Shown piece after piece: positions 1 to 8,789 of a DNA stretch of 29,573 nucleotides. The notes under the pieces were generated by a model. That model searched no databases. It was not told the DNA's origin and saw only the letters and a program-made list of their open reading frames with translations. The DNA is from Acidimicrobiaceae bacterium (GTDB lineage: Bacteria; Actinomycetota; Acidimicrobiia; Acidimicrobiales; RAAP-2). The stretch's first letter is position 1. Each line of letters starts with the position of its first letter. The DNA is taken from positions 526-30,098 of the forward strand of contig PMAL01000005.1 of assembly GCA_003152555.1 (NCBI GenBank). The letters are read 5' to 3'. The position numbers and the translations under genes are program-made.

Positions 1-1250
1 TTGAAGTGGTTGAGGTCGACGAAGAGAAACGCCATCTCGCGCGGTTCGGGCAATCCCGGCTGAGCGGAAAAGAACAGATCGAGAATGTGGAAGAGTTGGC
101 GGCGATTGCCCAGACTGGTGAGCTCGTCGGTGTGGGCCTGACGGTGCCGCTCTTCGGTGAGTATTCGAAGACTGCGCGCCGAAATGGCCAAGCGCACACC
201 CACGGTGAGCAGGGTGGCGACCGCCAACCACAGCGCCACGCGGCTGATCTGGTTGAGCGTGCCGGTGACCAGAATGAAGAGACCGCAGGCGGCGGCCAGT
301 CCCGGCAGGAAGAATCCGGATGCCTTTTGCGGACGTAGCGGATTGGAAAAACGAGCCGGCAGCCAGACCGACATGGACATGAGCAGTACCGCGATGGGCC
401 AGGCAATGGCGTTGAAGTCATTGCCGAGGTTCCCGTAACGCGACACAACCGCCGAGGAAGAAAAGAGGTTGAATGTGTCGCCAATGACAATGACGGTGAG
501 TCCCGAGGCGAGCAGGTACCACTGCCCAGTTCCTCGTCCCGAGAGCAACACCGTGCCACCAATCACCAACAGGAGCATCAAGAGGTCCCCGACCGGATAG
601 GCCATATTGGTGGCCGTTGCGAGGTCGCTTCCCCCCGTCAAGTGCATGATGCTGTGGAAGGCAAAGGCCGCGCACAGCGCCGCGGCCCCGAGCCCCGCGA
701 CCAGGCCATCGAGCCAATTAGGTCGCGAGAGCCGCCCGAGACCGTGCTGGAGCAACAGCACGGTTCCGACGTAGGCCAACGGGTAGAAGAGCAGGTAAAA
801 GACGTCTGCTGTCGAAGGGGTGGGCGCGGTCTTGCCACCCAGAGACTCAAACGTCAAGAAGAAGTCGCCGAGGGTCCAGGCCATCAGGCTGCAACCAAGA
901 ATGAGCGGCACCGCGCGGCCGGGCCGGTCCTGCAAGCCTTTAAGGATACAGATCGCCGACGCGACGAACTCTAACGCGGTAACGGCCCAGCCGTCGAGCC
1001 ACAGCCAGTGCTGGTCGGGACTACGGACAATCAGTGAAATCAAATACGCGATCAGCAACGTCCCCAGCACGGCGTAGAGCGGCCAGGGGTTTCGCTGACG
1101 ATATTCGCGCGCAGCCACGTCAGAGGTAAGTTCGCCCGACAGCAATTGCGCTGTGGCGGCCACGTCGAGAACCTGTTCGGCCATAGGGTCGGGTGCGAAC
1201 GCGACACGACCGCGACCCCCGCGACGGCGCTCTTCAGTCAGGGGCATCAT
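1..1250 (-). CDS. Membrane-bound GGDEF diguanylate cyclase, 3' end cut by window
   Basis: The frame is open from the ATG pair at 1245-1250 down to the window edge, about 416 codons. After a soluble start of about 50 residues come several hydrophobic segments (for example YAVLGTLLIAYLISLIV and VGDLLMLLLVIGGTVLL), so it is a multi-pass membrane sensor. From about residue 375 it reads HTDELTSLGNRRQLFHIL and then FLFVDLNHFK, the opening of a GGDEF domain that makes cyclic di-GMP from two GTP. The GGDEF signature itself, the inhibitory site and any EAL domain lie outside the window, so catalytic competence cannot be judged. It is transcribed divergently from the molybdenum-cofactor operon. Family assignment is firm; the sensed signal is unknown. 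Confidence 0.88.
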   Translation of the reverse strand, partial: MMPLTEERRRGGRGRVAFAPDPMAEQVLDVAATAQLLSGELTSDVAAREYRQRNPWPLYAVLGTLLIAYLISLIVRSPDQHWLWLDGWAVTALEFVASAICILKGLQDRPGRAVPLILGCSLMAWTLGDFFLTFESLGGKTAPTPSTADVFYLLFYPLAYVGTVLLLQHGLGRLSRPNWLDGLVAGLGAAALCAAFAFHSIMHLTGGSDLATATNMAYPVGDLLMLLLVIGGTVLLSGRGTGQWYLLASGLTVIVIGDTFNLFSSSAVVSRYGNLGNDFNAIAWPIAVLLMSMSVWLPARFSNPLRPQKASGFFLPGLAAACGLFILVTGTLNQISRVALWLAVATLLTVGVRLAISARSLRILTEERHRQAHTDELTSLGNRRQLFHILDLFFSAQPGLPEPREMAFLFVDLNHF

Positions 1251-1607
1251 CGGGCGCGCCGCCACGTTCCATAAATTGCAACATCCCTGGTGAACGGCAT
1301 GGGAACTAGCATTTCAAGCCACCATCAAATCAGCGTCCACAAAAACCCAACACCGACCCAATTCCTCGAGGAATGCTCAAAGATGCAGGCCCACGAACCC
1401 TGTCAGACAAAAGGCGTTTGGCCGTTTTTCGAAGTACAAATTTTCCGTTTGGTGACGCTCAACGAGGGGAGAAAACACTCAGTCACGTTCGGAAAATTAT
1501 CCCGCACTTTCTTGCACGCAACCGCGAGTATCGACGGCAGTACGATGGCCCAGTACCGGACGTAACGGTCGAGATGAAGTCCCGGACACGAGATTGGCGA
1601 GTGGGTC
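1251..1607. other. Divergent intergenic region, diguanylate cyclase / moaC
   Basis: About 360 bases between divergent genes, so promoters for both should lie here. Short overlapping open frames show no recognisable protein. I see no clear -35/-10 pair and cannot establish a molybdenum-cofactor riboswitch by eye. A short palindrome (cattcctcgaggaatg) lies near 1360-1375. Confidence 0.4.
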
Positions 1608-2090
1608 ATGGAGCAACAGTCTTCTCATACCGACGAGGCCGGAAAACTGAAAATGGTCAACGTCGCAGGAAAACGACCCACGAAACGACAGGCCCTGGCC
1701 AGTTGCGTCGTGTCAACGTCGGCCGACCTGAGCACGTTAGGACCCAACCGCGCCGGGATTGAACCAATGCATGCGGCCCGCCTCGCGGGCATCCAGGGGG
1801 CCAAGCAGACTCCAAACCTCATACCCCTGTGCCATCCGCTCAACCTCGATCAAATCCAGGTTGATCTAACGGTAAGAACCGGGCAGATTGAGATTGCGGC
1901 CACCGTGGGGGCAACGCATCGAACGGGTGTCGAGATGGAAGCGCTGACGGCCTGTGCCGTGGCGGCACTCAGCATCCTGAGTTCCCTACTAAAAGTGGAT
2001 CCGAGCGCGCGCATCGACGACCTCGTGCTACTGCGAAAGACCGGTGGCAAATCCGACGACTGGGGCCGACTCGTTGCCGATTCCAAGTAA
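1608..2090 (+). CDS. moaC: Cyclic pyranopterin monophosphate synthase MoaC
   Basis: The 160-residue product has the usual MoaC length. MoaC acts with MoaA in the first step of molybdenum-cofactor synthesis, turning the MoaA product 3',8-cyclo-dihydro-GTP into cyclic pyranopterin monophosphate. Visible signatures are the N-terminal KMVNVAGKRPTKRQA, the substrate-site LIPLCHPL around residue 71, TGVEMEALTA around 105, and LLRKTGGKSDDW near the C-terminus. The ATG at 1608 gives the standard N-terminus; its ribosome-binding site is weak. It is the first gene of a five-gene plus-strand cluster. A short 6-bp-arm hairpin (2098-2115) lies in the 98-base gap before moaA and may modulate read-through. 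Confidence is high. Confidence 0.96.
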   Translation: MEQQSSHTDEAGKLKMVNVAGKRPTKRQALASCVVSTSADLSTLGPNRAGIEPMHAARLAGIQGAKQTPNLIPLCHPLNLDQIQVDLTVRTGQIEIAATVGATHRTGVEMEALTACAVAALSILSSLLKVDPSARIDDLVLLRKTGGKSDDWGRLVADSK

Positions 2091-2188
2091 TTCGACACGT
2101 AGACCGCGTTCTACGACCACGAAGACGACCGGTGCCACGAAACTCAGGACCGGTAGTGTGAAATCGAGCCAACGAAAAAGCGACTTCG

Positions 2189-3316
2189 ATGAGTGAACCT
2201 AACGATTCAGTACTACTCGCCGGCGACGTCCCGCGCGCGGTGCCGGTCTCGATTTCCGTCCAGCCCCATCTTCGCGACGTGGGAGAAACAAAGAACTCTT
2301 TAAGCATCGCCGCTGCGTCAATGCCCACGGCCGGCCCGTTGATTGATCGCTACGGTCGAGTCCACGAAGACTTGCGGATTTCGGTGACCGACCGCTGCAA
2401 CCTTCGCTGCGTCTACTGCATGTCCGAAGAAGGCATGACGTTCTTGCCGAGATCCGAGCTGCTCAGCTTTGACGAGATCGTCAAAATCGCAAGAGTGGCG
2501 CACACCCTGGGCGTTACCGCAATTCGACTCACGGGGGGCGAGCCCCTAGTGCGGAAAGGCTTAGCCAGTCTTATTGCCCAATTGAGTGAAATTGGCTTCG
2601 ACGACCTAGCGCTCACGACCAACGGCATGCAGCTCGCGACACTGGCACCAAAATTGGCCGACGCTGGGCTCAAAAGAGTCAACGTCAGTTGCGATTCTCT
2701 GAAGGCTGACCGGTTTGAATCAATTCGTCGTCGCGGTGACCTCGCGACGGTGCTGGGCGCGATGGACGCGGCCGAAGCGGCCGGTCTCAACCCGGTCAAA
2801 GTCAATGTGGTCCTTCTGCGGGGTAACAACGAGGACGAAATCCTGGACTTTGCGGCCTTTGCCCGCCAGACCGGCCGCGTGGTGCGTTTCATCGAGTTCA
2901 TGCCGCTCGACGCGCAGGGCCAGTGGGACCGGACCCAGTTAGTTCCGGGACACGAGATCTTCGAACGCATCAACGAAGCGTGGCCCCTCGAGGCGGTCGG
3001 CGACCTAGATGGTCCCGCACCGGCCGAACGATTCCGATTCGTTGACGGACACGGCGAGATTGGACTGATTTCCAGCGTTACTCAACCCTTCTGTGGCACC
3101 TGCAACCGACTTCGGCTCACGGCCGACGGTTCGATTCGCAACTGCCTCTTTTCCGACGACGAATACTCCGTGCGCGACATATTGCGTGCCAACGTCGGCG
3201 ACCGCGAGATCGAAAACCTGCTTCGTCGGGCCGTCTGGGCCAAGTTCCCCGGCCACGCCATTAACGAACCGAGTTTTCTGCGTCCCGCGCGATCAATGTC
3301 GATGATTGGCGGCTAG
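2189..3316 (+). CDS. moaA: GTP 3',8-cyclase MoaA (radical SAM)
   Basis: Radical SAM enzyme that rearranges GTP to 3',8-cyclo-7,8-dihydro-GTP, partner of MoaC. The N-terminal [4Fe-4S] cluster motif CNLRCVYC supplies C70, C74 and C77, followed by LTGGEPLVR (the SAM-binding GGEP). The C-terminal cluster uses C302, C305 and C319 (FCGTCNRLRLTADGSIRNC). The protein ends in the conserved Gly-Gly tail (SMIGG) needed for GTP positioning in characterised MoaA. As called it has an unusually long, low-similarity N-terminus of about 44 residues. An internal ATG at 2321 (MPTAGPLIDRYGR) gives the typical MoaA length and may be the true start. All key residues are present. Confidence 0.96.
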   Translation: MSEPNDSVLLAGDVPRAVPVSISVQPHLRDVGETKNSLSIAAASMPTAGPLIDRYGRVHEDLRISVTDRCNLRCVYCMSEEGMTFLPRSELLSFDEIVKIARVAHTLGVTAIRLTGGEPLVRKGLASLIAQLSEIGFDDLALTTNGMQLATLAPKLADAGLKRVNVSCDSLKADRFESIRRRGDLATVLGAMDAAEAAGLNPVKVNVVLLRGNNEDEILDFAAFARQTGRVVRFIEFMPLDAQGQWDRTQLVPGHEIFERINEAWPLEAVGDLDGPAPAERFRFVDGHGEIGLISSVTQPFCGTCNRLRLTADGSIRNCLFSDDEYSVRDILRANVGDREIENLLRRAVWAKFPGHAINEPSFLRPARSMSMIGG

Positions 3317-3338
3317 TAGTCAACAGACCCACGACTAG

Positions 3339-3884
3339 GTGGAAAAGTTAGTCCCCAAACCTAGGATGAGTCTCGTGGAGTCAGCGCCAACCCTCGACTG
3401 GGTATCTATTGCATCGACGCCTTTGTCGAGCGCCGAACTCACGACCTGGGCCACCCGGGCCAACTGCGGAGCGGTCGTGACGTTCTGCGGCATGGTCCGC
3501 GATAATTCCCACGACCTGGAGGAGATTGAGGCGTTGGAGTACGAGACGGACGTCGAACTAGCCGAGCGACGGATTGTCGACATCATCGCCGAGGCGCGAA
3601 TCCGCTGGACGAATCTCGGAGCCATTGCCATCCACCACCGGATGGGACGAGTTGAATTAAGTGAATCCGCAGTTGTCATCGTCGTCTCCGCCCCGCATCG
3701 GGGGCCCGCCTTCGAAGCCGCTGCATTCTGCATCGACGCAGTGAAGAGTTGCGTGCCAATGTGGAAACGAGAATTGTGGCAGGGCGGTTCGGCCTGGAGC
3801 GAGGAAGGCAGGGCAATCATGAAGGTCCAGGAAATGCCCTCCTTGGAACCTGATCCTGAGACCAGCAGCGCGAGGACCCAGTGA
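3339..3884 (+). CDS. moaE: Molybdopterin synthase catalytic subunit MoaE
   Basis: Large subunit of molybdopterin synthase, which with thiocarboxylated MoaD inserts two sulfurs into cyclic pyranopterin monophosphate. Diagnostic stretches are GAVVTFCGMVRD (about 44-55), LEYE, AIHHRMGRVELSESAV, VSAPHRGPAFEAAAF and VKSCVPMWKRELW. K136 and K143 match the two essential lysines of the family (K119 and K126 in E. coli). The GTG at 3339 gives 181 residues; an in-frame ATG at 3366 would remove 9 residues and is equally plausible, as neither has a strong ribosome-binding site. The 3' end overlaps moeA by four bases (GTGA), implying coupled translation. Confidence 0.95.
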   Translation: MEKLVPKPRMSLVESAPTLDWVSIASTPLSSAELTTWATRANCGAVVTFCGMVRDNSHDLEEIEALEYETDVELAERRIVDIIAEARIRWTNLGAIAIHHRMGRVELSESAVVIVVSAPHRGPAFEAAAFCIDAVKSCVPMWKRELWQGGSAWSEEGRAIMKVQEMPSLEPDPETSSARTQ

Positions 3885-5110
3885 TTGAAGTTGCCGAGGC
3901 GCGGAGTTTCGTACTCGAGCGTCTCACGCCACTTGAATCGGTGCGGGTCACGCTCGACGATGGCCTGGGCTGCGTAGCGAGTGAACCGATTGTCGCCACA
4001 GAGCCCGTCCCGGGGTTTCGCAATTCTTCTATGGACGGCTACGCAGTACTCGCCTCCGACACGGCAGGTGGACCGGTTCGTCTGAGGGTCGTCGGAACCG
4101 TCTTGGCCGGCGACGTACCCGATCGTCGACTCGAGGCCGGTGAGGCAATGCGGATAATGACCGGCGCACCCATGCCCGAGGGCGCGGACGCGGTCTGCAT
4201 GATTGAAGAAACCATTGACGATCCCGACGACCACACCGTGCTGATTTCCAGGATCTTGGACGAAAGACATTATGTGCGTTTACCCGGAGACGATGTCGCC
4301 GTGGGCCAGGTACTTGTCGATACCGGTTCCGTAGTCACCGGCGCCCGGATGGGAGTACTCGCCAGTCAGGGTCTTTCGTCAGTATCCGTGCACCGCCGAC
4401 CTCGCGTCGGAGTGCTGTCGACCGGTGACGAACTCTCGGGCAGCGGCGGAAAATTGGCGAGAGGGAAGATTCGCGACAGTAATCGACCGATGTTGCTGGC
4501 GCTGCTGCGAGAATCTGGATGCACACCGATTGACCTGGGAATTGCGGGCGACGATATCGAAGAGATCACTGCGGTCGTACGCCGAGGAGTGGACGAATGT
4601 GACGCCGTCATCGCCACTGGCGGGGTCAGCGTCGGCGACGTGGACTTTGTTAAGTCAGTCCTCTCCGACATCTGTGAGGGGACGGCACGCTGGATGCAAG
4701 TGGCCATGAGACCAGGCAAACCGTTCGCGTTCGGCACCGCTGGCAATGGATCAACGCCCATCTTCGGACTTCCAGGTAACCCGGTGTCGACGAGAGTGAG
4801 TTTCGAGATGTTCGTGCGCCCCGCACTGCGACGCCTCGCCGGTCACCGAATACTCGAGCGGACCACCATCAACATGGTGCTGGACTGTCCCATGCCGCGA
4901 AAACCTGATGGCAAACTCCACCTCGTGCACGTGGACAGTCGCATACACCCGGACGGGCGAATGCATATTGAGAGCGCATCACGCCACGGTTCGCACCTCA
5001 TGAGCGCCGTTGCGAGCGCCAATGCACTGGCCATGATTCCCGACGGCGGCGGCCTCGAGCCCGGCGACATCGTTAGAACACTGGTGCTCTGCGACGAAAC
5101 CAACGACTGA
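3881..5110 (+). CDS. moeA: Molybdopterin molybdenumtransferase MoeA
   Basis: MoeA inserts molybdate into adenylated molybdopterin, the last common step of cofactor synthesis. The 409-residue length is normal. Visible features: PGFRNSSMDGYAV near residue 50 (domain I), EAMRIMTGAPMPEGADAV, the active-site YVRLPGDDV, then the MogA-like catalytic domain with VGVLSTGDEL, DSNRPMLLALL, VIATGGVSVGDVDFV, MRPGKPFAFG and IFGLPGNPVST. The C-terminal beta domain follows. The GTG start overlaps the moaE stop, and moaD begins one base after its stop, so the genes are tightly coupled. A paralogue assigned to tungsten insertion cannot be excluded by sequence alone, but context favours molybdenum. Confidence 0.94.
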   Translation: MIEVAEARSFVLERLTPLESVRVTLDDGLGCVASEPIVATEPVPGFRNSSMDGYAVLASDTAGGPVRLRVVGTVLAGDVPDRRLEAGEAMRIMTGAPMPEGADAVCMIEETIDDPDDHTVLISRILDERHYVRLPGDDVAVGQVLVDTGSVVTGARMGVLASQGLSSVSVHRRPRVGVLSTGDELSGSGGKLARGKIRDSNRPMLLALLRESGCTPIDLGIAGDDIEEITAVVRRGVDECDAVIATGGVSVGDVDFVKSVLSDICEGTARWMQVAMRPGKPFAFGTAGNGSTPIFGLPGNPVSTRVSFEMFVRPALRRLAGHRILERTTINMVLDCPMPRKPDGKLHLVHVDSRIHPDGRMHIESASRHGSHLMSAVASANALAMIPDGGGLEPGDIVRTLVLCDETND

Positions 5111-5111
5111 G

Positions 5112-5354
5112 GTGGCACGACTGCTGCTGCTCGGGCCCGCTCGCGAAGCCGCGGGAATTGGCAACGATGAGATTGACGGCAACAGCGTCACTGAGGTCCT
5201 GCAAGAAGCGGTGCGACGTTACGGCACTGGCTTCGAAGACGTGCTTCGCATCAGTCAGATTTGGATCAACGGCGAACCTGGCGAAAGCCGCACGTCCGTT
5301 GGTCCTCACGATCAAATTGCGGTGCTGCCGCCAATCTCCGGAGGATGTAACTGA
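5112..5354 (+). CDS. moaD: Molybdopterin synthase sulfur-carrier subunit MoaD
   Basis: Small ubiquitin-like sulfur carrier of 80 residues, partner of MoaE. The C-terminal glycine of family members is adenylated by MoeB and thiocarboxylated. The fold is recognised from the N-terminal LLLLGPAREAAG, the central INGEPGES turn and the tail QIAVLPPISGG. Here two further residues, Cys-Asn, follow the Gly-Gly, so the product would need trimming to become active, or differs from the norm. The GTG start lies one base after the moeA stop. The last 43 bases overlap the 3' end of convergent mogA. No MoeB-like activating enzyme is in the window. Confidence 0.9.
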   Translation: MARLLLLGPAREAAGIGNDEIDGNSVTEVLQEAVRRYGTGFEDVLRISQIWINGEPGESRTSVGPHDQIAVLPPISGGCN

Positions 5355-5815
5355 TTTTGGTCGCCGTCCAGCAGTTCTAGGGCGTGGCCCAGAACGTCAA
5401 GAACGGCCTCAAGGTACTCAGTCGCCCCACGCGGAGAACCGGGCGTATTGAGGATGAGACAGTTGCCGAACGTGCCCGCACGCGCCCGGGAGAGTCGACC
5501 TAGTGGATTTGCCAGGCGCATTGCTTCGGCGAGTCCGGGCGCTTCACGATCCACCACCTGCAATGTGGCTTCCGGTGTGAGATCGCGCGGAGAGAAACCA
5601 GTCCCGCCGGTAGTAACGAGCAGACCGGAAAAATTTGTCGCCATCTCACGCAGTACCAACGCGACGGGTTCAATACCGTCGGCCACCGCGCGACGCTCAA
5701 CAACTGCGTAACCGTGTTCTTCGAGCAGGGTTGCGAGACGGGGTCCGGCCGTATCCTCGCGACCACCCGCCACCACGGAGTCTGAAACCGTAAGAATCTT
5801 GGCGACCAGGTCCAC
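5312..5815 (-). CDS. mogA: Molybdopterin adenylyltransferase, MogA/MoaB family
   Basis: A 167-residue protein of the MogA/MoaB/Cnx1G family, which adenylates molybdopterin to prepare it for metal insertion by MoeA. Motifs are ILTVSDSVVAGGREDTAG at the N-terminus, LLVTTGGTGFSPRDLTPEA (residues about 65-83, the MPT-binding TTGGTG with the following D-x-T), and LILNTPGSPRGA near residue 130. It is convergent with the moa operon and its last 14 codons overlap the moaD 3' end on the opposite strand. It completes the pathway from GTP to the basic cofactor apart from the MoeB step. MogA and MoaB are not cleanly separable by eye; the symbol reflects function in context. Confidence 0.88.
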   Translation of the reverse strand: MDLVAKILTVSDSVVAGGREDTAGPRLATLLEEHGYAVVERRAVADGIEPVALVLREMATNFSGLLVTTGGTGFSPRDLTPEATLQVVDREAPGLAEAMRLANPLGRLSRARAGTFGNCLILNTPGSPRGATEYLEAVLDVLGHALELLDGDQNQLHPPEIGGSTAI

Positions 5816-5918
5816 CCTTTTAGCGTAGGCCAGTCAGATTCACTGGGACCGGGCGATGAAACAGCACCGGTTGAGATTTGTAGAATCGAGGCACACCGAC
5901 ACCTAGGGAAGGAAACCC

Positions 5919-6659
5919 ATGACGCACAACCTGATTGCCGAAACCATCTCCATTTCCGGTCATGGTGGTGACGACATCGAGGCCTACCTCGCTCAGCCCA
6001 CCGACGTCGACAAGGTGGGTTCCATCGTCGTGATTCACCACATGCCCGGCTACGACGAGGAGACCAAGGAAATCTGCCGCACCTTTGCGGCCCACGGCTA
6101 CAACGCCTTGATGCCCAATCTCTACTCGCGCGAGGCTCCGGGTGCGAGTCCCGACGACGCCGCGGCGGTTGCACGGGCCAACGGTGGTGTGCCCGACGAA
6201 CGTCTGGTCGGCGACGTCGACGGCGCGATGAGACATTTGAAATCACTCGCCCACGCCAACGGCAAGGTCGCGTCAATCGGCTACTGCTCGGGAGGGCGTC
6301 AATCATTCCTCGCCGGATGCCGTCTCAACTTAGACGGCGTCATTGACTGCTACGGAGCCTTTGTGGCCGCCGACGCCCCCGCCGAGTCACCGCTACAAGC
6401 CAAGGCCATCGTGGGTGAAACGCCAAATCTCTCGGCACCGCTGCTCGGGCTCTTTGGGGCTGACGACAAGTTCCCGTCGCCCGAGCAGACGGCAGAACTG
6501 GAAAAGGCGCTCACCGAAGCCGGAAAGGAATTTGATTTCCACGTCTACGAAGGCGCCGGTCACGCGTTTTTCTCTGTCAACCGACCGTCGTTTCGTCCTG
6601 AAACTGCGCTCGAAGCGTGGGGACTGATCTTTGATTTCCTCAGTCGGACGATTTCTTAA
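5919..6659 (+). CDS. Dienelactone hydrolase family protein
   Basis: Cytoplasmic alpha/beta hydrolase of 246 residues. The nucleophile is a cysteine in GYCSGG (C123), as in true dienelactone hydrolases, with an acid in GADDKF (D182 or D183) and H215 in EGAGHAFF completing the triad. The strand IVVIHHMPGYDEETK carries the oxyanion region. The classic role is opening dienelactone to maleylacetate, but the family is broad and many members have other ester or lactone substrates. A strong ribosome-binding site (ggaagga) precedes the ATG. The small gene at 6680 follows after 20 bases and is probably co-transcribed. The substrate is unknown. Confidence 0.9.
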   Translation: MTHNLIAETISISGHGGDDIEAYLAQPTDVDKVGSIVVIHHMPGYDEETKEICRTFAAHGYNALMPNLYSREAPGASPDDAAAVARANGGVPDERLVGDVDGAMRHLKSLAHANGKVASIGYCSGGRQSFLAGCRLNLDGVIDCYGAFVAADAPAESPLQAKAIVGETPNLSAPLLGLFGADDKFPSPEQTAELEKALTEAGKEFDFHVYEGAGHAFFSVNRPSFRPETALEAWGLIFDFLSRTIS

Positions 6660-6679
6660 ACTCCGAAAGGACGACCGCC

Positions 6680-6958
6680 ATGTGTACCTATCAAACCGAG
6701 AACGTTGTACTTCGCGGCAGCGGAAAATCGCGAATAGGTTGGATGAAAGTGACTGACGCCACGGTGTATTTCGACCATCCGGTGCATTTCGCAGACGGGC
6801 ACGCGCTGATGATCGACGTCACTGATCCCTCGCGGGGTCCCGACGCCCGTATAGCGTTAGAACTCGACCCCAACTCGGCCCGCGCACTGGCCGAATCGAT
6901 TTTGCGCACACTAGATCAGGTGTCCGAGGGACTGCTGGACGAGTTCGCTCACCCGTAA
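6680..6958 (+). CDS. Small conserved hypothetical (DUF6295-like)
   Basis: A 92-residue soluble protein beginning MCTYQTENVVLRGSGKSR and containing GWMKVTDATVYFDHPVHF. I recognise this layout as a small actinobacterial family, from memory DUF6295, with no known function. It has no signal peptide or membrane segment. A purine-rich stretch (gaaaggacg) sits upstream of the ATG. It lies 20 bases downstream of the dienelactone-hydrolase-family gene and is convergent with the acyl-CoA synthetase. The conserved Cys-Thr-Tyr start and the short basic GSGKSR segment are its most distinctive features. That it is a gene is well supported; the family name is less certain. Confidence 0.7.
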   Translation: MCTYQTENVVLRGSGKSRIGWMKVTDATVYFDHPVHFADGHALMIDVTDPSRGPDARIALELDPNSARALAESILRTLDQVSEGLLDEFAHP

Positions 6959-6976
6959 ACAACACCCAGCTCCTTA

Positions 6977-8673
6977 CTAGAAGTCCTCTTCGCGATACTC
7001 ATCCTCGTTGCGGACGCCCGTGTTTTCAGTTTCTAGAAGCCGTAGGTCGACGCGACGAATCTTTCCGCTGATGGTCTTAGGCAGTTCGGCGAATTCGAGA
7101 CGGCGAACGCGCTTATAGGGAGCAAGATTCTCGCGGCAATACCGCAAGATATCGCCGGCCAATTCTTTACTCGGCACCTCTCCCTCGACGAGCGTGACGT
7201 AGGCCTTGGGCACAGCGAGGCGAAGTTCATCGGGCGCGGGCACCACGGCCGCTTCGGCCACTGCGGGATGCTCAATCAACACGCTTTCGAGTTCGAAGGG
7301 GCTTATGCGGTAGTCGCTGGCCTTAAAAACATCGTCGGACCTCCCTACGTAGGTGATATATCCGTCGGCATCGCGGCTCCCAATGTCGCCGGTGTGGTAG
7401 CGCCCCCCGGCAAAGGCGCGGTCATTCATCTTGTCGTCCACACCGAGAGCCGACTGGTAACCCACCATCAGGCCGACCGGTCGTTCCGGTTGATACTGCA
7501 CACAGATCTCCCCGTCCTTTGCGACTTCGCTGGCGACGGGGTCTACGAGAACAATCTCGTATCCCGGTAAGGGACGGCCCATGGATCCCGACTTGATGGG
7601 TTGGCCGGGCGAGTTGCCGACGAGCACCGTGGTCTCCGTTTGGCCAAACCCGTCGCGTATGGTTAAGCCCCATTCACGCTCGACGTGGGTAATCACTTCT
7701 GGATTGAGTGGTTCACCGGCGCTCACCAGTTCGCGTAACGACGTCGGCCAGAGCGGGAGGTCTTGTTGTATCAACATGCGCCACACCGTTGGCGGAGCAC
7801 AAAAGGTTGTTACCCGCGCGTCGCGCAAGACGTCCAGCATTCTTGCGGCGAAGAAACGTACGTAGTTGAAAATGCACACCGTGGCACCGGCAATCCAGGG
7901 GGCGAAAACACACGACCAGGCGTGCTTCGCCCAACCGGGGCTCGACACATTGAGGTGTACGTCACCGGCTGCAGGCCAATCCAGTACATGGTCGAGAGGT
8001 GGCCAATCGGGTAACTGGTGTGAGTGTGCTCGGCAAGTTTGGGCAGGGCGGTGGTGCCGGAGGTGAAGTAGACCAGCAGCGGATCATCGGCCTTCGTGGG
8101 CCCGTCGGAGATGAAAAGCTCGGAGCTCTCGGCGAAGTCGCCGTACGTCAGCCACCCCTCCACCGGCCAACCGGCCACGATGCGCAGGTACGAACCGGGG
8201 ACGTCGACGAACCGTTCGGCGACCTCGGAGCGAGCGATAACCGCGCCGACGTTGGCCCGCGTGACTCGGTCACGCAGGTCGTCCAAGGTGAGCAACGTGG
8301 CGGCCGGGACGAGCACCGCCCCGAGCTTTATCACCGCGAGGGTGGTCTCCCACAACTCGACCTGGTTGCCGAGCAGGACGAGCACCCGCATTCCGCGCTT
8401 GACGCCGTGCGAGCGCAGCCAATTGGCCAGTTGGTTGGAGCGACGCGAGAGTTCGGCGAACGTGTACGAGGCATCAGTGCCGTCGCTCTCGATGATGCGC
8501 AGCGCTACACGCTCGGGATGCTCAGCGGCGAGCACCGCGTCGAACCAGTCAATTGCGAAGTTGAAGCACTCCGGGCGGGGCCACTCGAACTGCGCGTATG
8601 CGGTGTCGTAGTCCGTTCGGTGAGTGAGTAAGAAGTCGCGAGCAGTACGAAACGGCTCGGTCACTGAAGTCAT
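6977..8673 (-). pseudogene. Acyl-CoA synthetase broken by a one-base frameshift
   Basis: Two overlapping frames (8673 to about 7966, then about 7966 to 6977) together make one AMP-forming acyl-CoA synthetase of about 565 residues. The first half carries the adenylation loop YFTSGTTALPKLAEHTHTSY. The second carries WAKHAWSCVFAPW, the GFGQTETT motif, YHTGDIGSRDADGYITYVGR, and the C-terminal catalytic lysine region PKTISGKIRR. The break lies at ccggtgac on the coding strand (forward 7961-7968): restoring one G gives the continuous family reading GLQPGDVHLNVSSPGWAKHA. All other motifs are intact, so this is a very recent lesion or a sequence error. The ATG at 8673 has an upstream aaggatgg. The substrate is probably a medium-chain or aromatic acid, not determinable. 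Confidence 0.88.
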
Positions 8674-8753
8674 TGGTCTACCATCCTTGTCCCGGTATAT
8701 ACAACGTCTACGCCCCCCCTGAGCAGTGAAGTCAATTGCTCACGCGTCGTGAC

Positions 8754-8779
8754 TGTCCAAGATACTGCGGACAAATCGA
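8754..8779 (+). repeat. 26-bp direct repeat, left copy
   Basis: Begins tgtccaagatactgcggaca and continues aatcga. An identical 26-base sequence in the same orientation lies at 26974-26999. The core contains the dyad tgtcc/ggaca with a 10-base spacer. It sits between the acyl-CoA synthetase start and a decayed enoyl-CoA hydratase. It could be an attachment-site core, an insertion-sequence end or a recombination scar. Confidence 0.85.
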
Positions 8780-8789
8780 AAAGGCGGAT

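Noticed and set aside
418..974. Several ORFs on both strands in the first kilobase
   Set aside because: They are other-frame shadows of the diguanylate cyclase gene, whose own frame is open through the window edge.
1251..1607. Possible molybdenum-cofactor riboswitch before moaC
   Set aside because: No conserved core or convincing stem arrangement could be recognised by eye; a covariance-model search would be needed.
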